8,800 nucleotides of DNA from Gemmatimonadota bacterium (GTDB lineage: Bacteria > Gemmatimonadota > Gemmatimonadetes > Longimicrobiales > Longimicrobiaceae). Positions 6,336 to 8,800 of the stretch are shown one piece after another. Both the position numbers and the translations under genes were made by a program. The notes under the pieces were generated by a model. It did no database searches. It was not told the origin of the DNA and worked only from the letters and a program-made list of their open reading frames with translations. Location: positions 1-8,800 of the forward strand of contig JAHWJJ010000170.1 in the NCBI GenBank assembly GCA_019348475.1. Reading direction: 5' to 3'. Positions within the stretch are counted from its first letter, which is position 1; each line of letters starts with the position of its first letter.

Positions 6336-6622
6336 CCGGGGCCGGGATCGTCAGCAGGCGGTGAGGTGGTACTCGACGGACGCATGCCGATGTACTTCAT
6401 CCCCGCGGCCGTGCCTTCCAAGCCGCGAGCCTTCCATACCAGCGTAAAATGATTTGCCAAGTCGACGCGGATGTTTAGAGGCGCCTCTGGGTCGGTACCC
6501 GGGTACGCAGAGTAGTCCTTGGGAATCAAACCATCAAAGGGGGTGCGTGTATTGGGCCCGTGCGTCCAGTTCCACCAACCCGGGGCCGGAGCTGCGGGAC
6601 GGCCGGCGCACCGGGGCGGCAC
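6308..6622 (-). CDS. Hypothetical protein, 104 aa, GTG start, C-terminal CxxC
   Basis: I do not recognise this protein. The frame starts at a GTG with no visible ribosome site, 23 bp after the stop of the upstream membrane-protein gene, and its stop lies 28 bp inside the propeller frame. Residues 1-14 are proline/alanine-rich and unconvincing. From about residue 15 the sequence looks like genuine protein, with WWNWTHGPNTRTPFDG and then a beta-rich stretch RVDLANHFTLVWKARG (52-67). It ends CGSCELQH. It has no signal peptide or membrane segment. It could be a short cytoplasmic protein, the C-terminal remnant of a decayed gene, or a protein whose real start is non-canonical. Its position inside a tightly packed same-strand cluster is the main support for it being translated. 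Confidence 0.5.
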   Translation of the reverse strand: MPPRCAGRPAAPAPGWWNWTHGPNTRTPFDGLIPKDYSAYPGTDPEAPLNIRVDLANHFTLVWKARGLEGTAAGMKYIGMRPSSTTSPPADDPGPGCGSCELQH

Positions 6623-6645
6623 GCCGGCGGCGGCGGGCGCCCGGC

Positions 6646-7056
6646 TCAGCGCCTCGTCACCACGTATACGATGCCCCCAGCCGCCATTCCCACCCCCGCG
6701 CCGATGATGCTTCCCACGAAGACGCCAGCCATGCCGTCCAGGCCGCCGTCGGAGGTGGCCCCTCCCACCACGGCGCCGATCACCAGCCCGGGTACCATGC
6801 CCCAGGCCATGTACTCCACGAGGTCGTAGACGCTCCAGTCCTCCGCACGCAGTTCCACACGGCTCCGGCCGGCGCTGGCGAGCGTGGCGCGCACCTGGGG
6901 TCCGCCGACCAGCAGACGGTGATCCATGGGCGCGGAGAGCGCGCGGGAGGAAGGGGCTGCGGCGCCCTCCCCGGGGGACCGCTCCTGGCCGGCCGCCCCG
7001 GCCGGACGGAGCGCAATCGCCAGCGCCGCCAGCACCACGAGCTTTACGAAGCGCAT
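6646..7056 (-). CDS. Small exported membrane protein with AP[VM]DHRL motif and two Gly-rich TM segments (copy 1)
   Basis: This is a 136-residue protein from the ATG at 7056, which has an excellent ribosome site (GGGAGGAAAG directly upstream). The frame runs on far upstream, but only as a shadow of dnaK. Residues 1-21 form a signal peptide (MRFVKLVVLAALAIAL... with an AGA cleavage-like site). SAPMDHRLLVGG (41-52) matches HAPVDHRLFVSS of the protein encoded at 5016-4603. WSVYDLVEYMAWG (74-86) matches its WDVVEIGPYLMWG. Two glycine-rich membrane segments follow, VPGLVIGAVVGGATS (88-102) and VFVGSIIGAGVGMAAGGIVYVV (112-133), ending in TRR. Such small-residue-rich helices often pack tightly or oligomerise. 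No named family is known to me. It is the first gene of the four-gene minus-strand cluster. Confidence 0.8.
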   Translation of the reverse strand: MRFVKLVVLAALAIALRPAGAAGQERSPGEGAAAPSSRALSAPMDHRLLVGGPQVRATLASAGRSRVELRAEDWSVYDLVEYMAWGMVPGLVIGAVVGGATSDGGLDGMAGVFVGSIIGAGVGMAAGGIVYVVTRR

Positions 7057-7594
7057 CTTTCCTCCCGGTGGTATGGATGTCGTCCCGACGCCCTGCCCGG
7101 CCCGAGCCCGCCTGGCCGCTGCCGGATCGCGCGCGATGGGGATCTCCCGCGCCCGCGGACGCGTGAGCGGGACGGGCACCTCGGCCATGTGTGCGTCAAC
7201 ACACTCGGTTCGGCACGCGCCGCCGTCAAGGACGCGCGAGCGGTCGGCGGGTCGGCCAGACGCCGGCCGCCGGGGCCATACCGCGCCGGCGACCGCATCC
7301 GCCGGGCACGACGCGGGCGCAGGTCGCCGGCCTTCAACGGCGGGCGCGAGCGGAGCTGCACGACGGGCAGGAGCATCGTCCGTCCTTCCCGGGCCGCGGG
7401 CGGACACCGCCGCCGCATCACCGCCAGAAAGGCAGCATATGCGCCGTAACAGCAGGAAACTCCTGTAAATACGTGGCATGTGCGTTGCCTTGGTAGAGGG
7501 CAGCGCTTTACGCGCGCCCGGGCGAAGAACGCCTCGCGGCGCCTTTGTTTTCCGGTTCAAACCGCAACGTACACCTGACGAAAGGGAACCCGGC
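7057..7594. other. Intergenic region between the minus-strand cluster and dnaK
   Basis: These 538 bp hold no convincing gene. Open frames cross them on both strands, but their translations are arginine/proline-rich and lack domains or a good start. The region must contain the divergent promoters of the leftward cluster and dnaK. A more AT-rich patch lies at about 7436-7500. A small hairpin occurs at 7453-7465 (CAGGA-AAC-TCCTG) and an inverted repeat CGGTT-CA-AACCG at 7553-7564, 30 bp before the dnaK ATG. No HrcA-type CIRCE element (TTAGCACTC-N9-GAGTGCTAA) and no convincing heat-shock sigma-factor promoter is visible. Confidence 0.6.

Positions 7595-8800
<1,206 letters not shown>

Noticed and set aside
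6623..6645. GC-rich inverted repeat between the first membrane gene and the 104-residue ORF as a terminator
   Set aside because: The stem is possible (GCCGG...CCGGC), but it has no T-run and is flanked by genes packed as one cluster; a weak attenuator cannot be excluded.
6454..7449. A 331-residue plus-strand open frame
   Set aside because: Its translation is Arg/Gly/Pro-rich without domains, and it runs antisense to a protein with a clear signal peptide, membrane segments and a strong ribosome site.
7548..7570. tRNA T-arm (GGTTCAAAC resembles a T-loop)
   Set aside because: The flanking bases do not form the T-stem and no acceptor, D or anticodon arms fit around it.

Overview
The window is a GC-rich bacterial chromosome segment. 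Several secreted or lipid-modified proteins, and a DnaK carrying the N-terminal-lobe insert typical of Gram-negative homologues, point to a diderm organism. An in-register GAGTGCGG octamer array and the general style suggest Gemmatimonadota (Longimicrobium-like); that placement rests on memory and is tentative.

Layout, left to right. (1) Positions 1-736 (+): the 3' part of a YehP/CoxE-like von Willebrand A (VWA) protein. (2) 737-1073: no gene; eleven copies of an 8-bp repeat, then a probable dispersed intergenic repeat. (3) 1074-1724 (+): a 216-residue alpha/beta hydrolase. (4) 4016-1747 (-): an envelope operon with an optional small secreted peptide, a lipoprotein with two PepSY-like units, and a protein with two Ig/PKD-like repeats. 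The last two genes are 4 bp apart. (5) 4125-4565 (+): a small SRPBCC/AHSA1-type protein. (6) 7056-4603 (-): a tight four-gene cluster: membrane protein, 104-residue ORF, PQQ-type beta-propeller lipoprotein, membrane protein. The first and last genes are paralogues of each other. (7) 7057-7594: about 540 bp without a convincing gene. (8) 7595-8800 (+): dnaK, its first 402 codons, cut by the window edge.

VWA, hydrolase, SRPBCC and dnaK are ordinary families. The least explained material is on the minus strand: two co-directional blocks of exported proteins with few recognisable domains. The best candidate for something undescribed is the 7056-4603 cluster, where two diverged copies of a short protein (signal peptide, AP[VM]DHRL motif, two glycine-rich membrane segments) bracket a beta-propeller lipoprotein. 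No mobile element, CRISPR array, phage gene or RNA gene was found.
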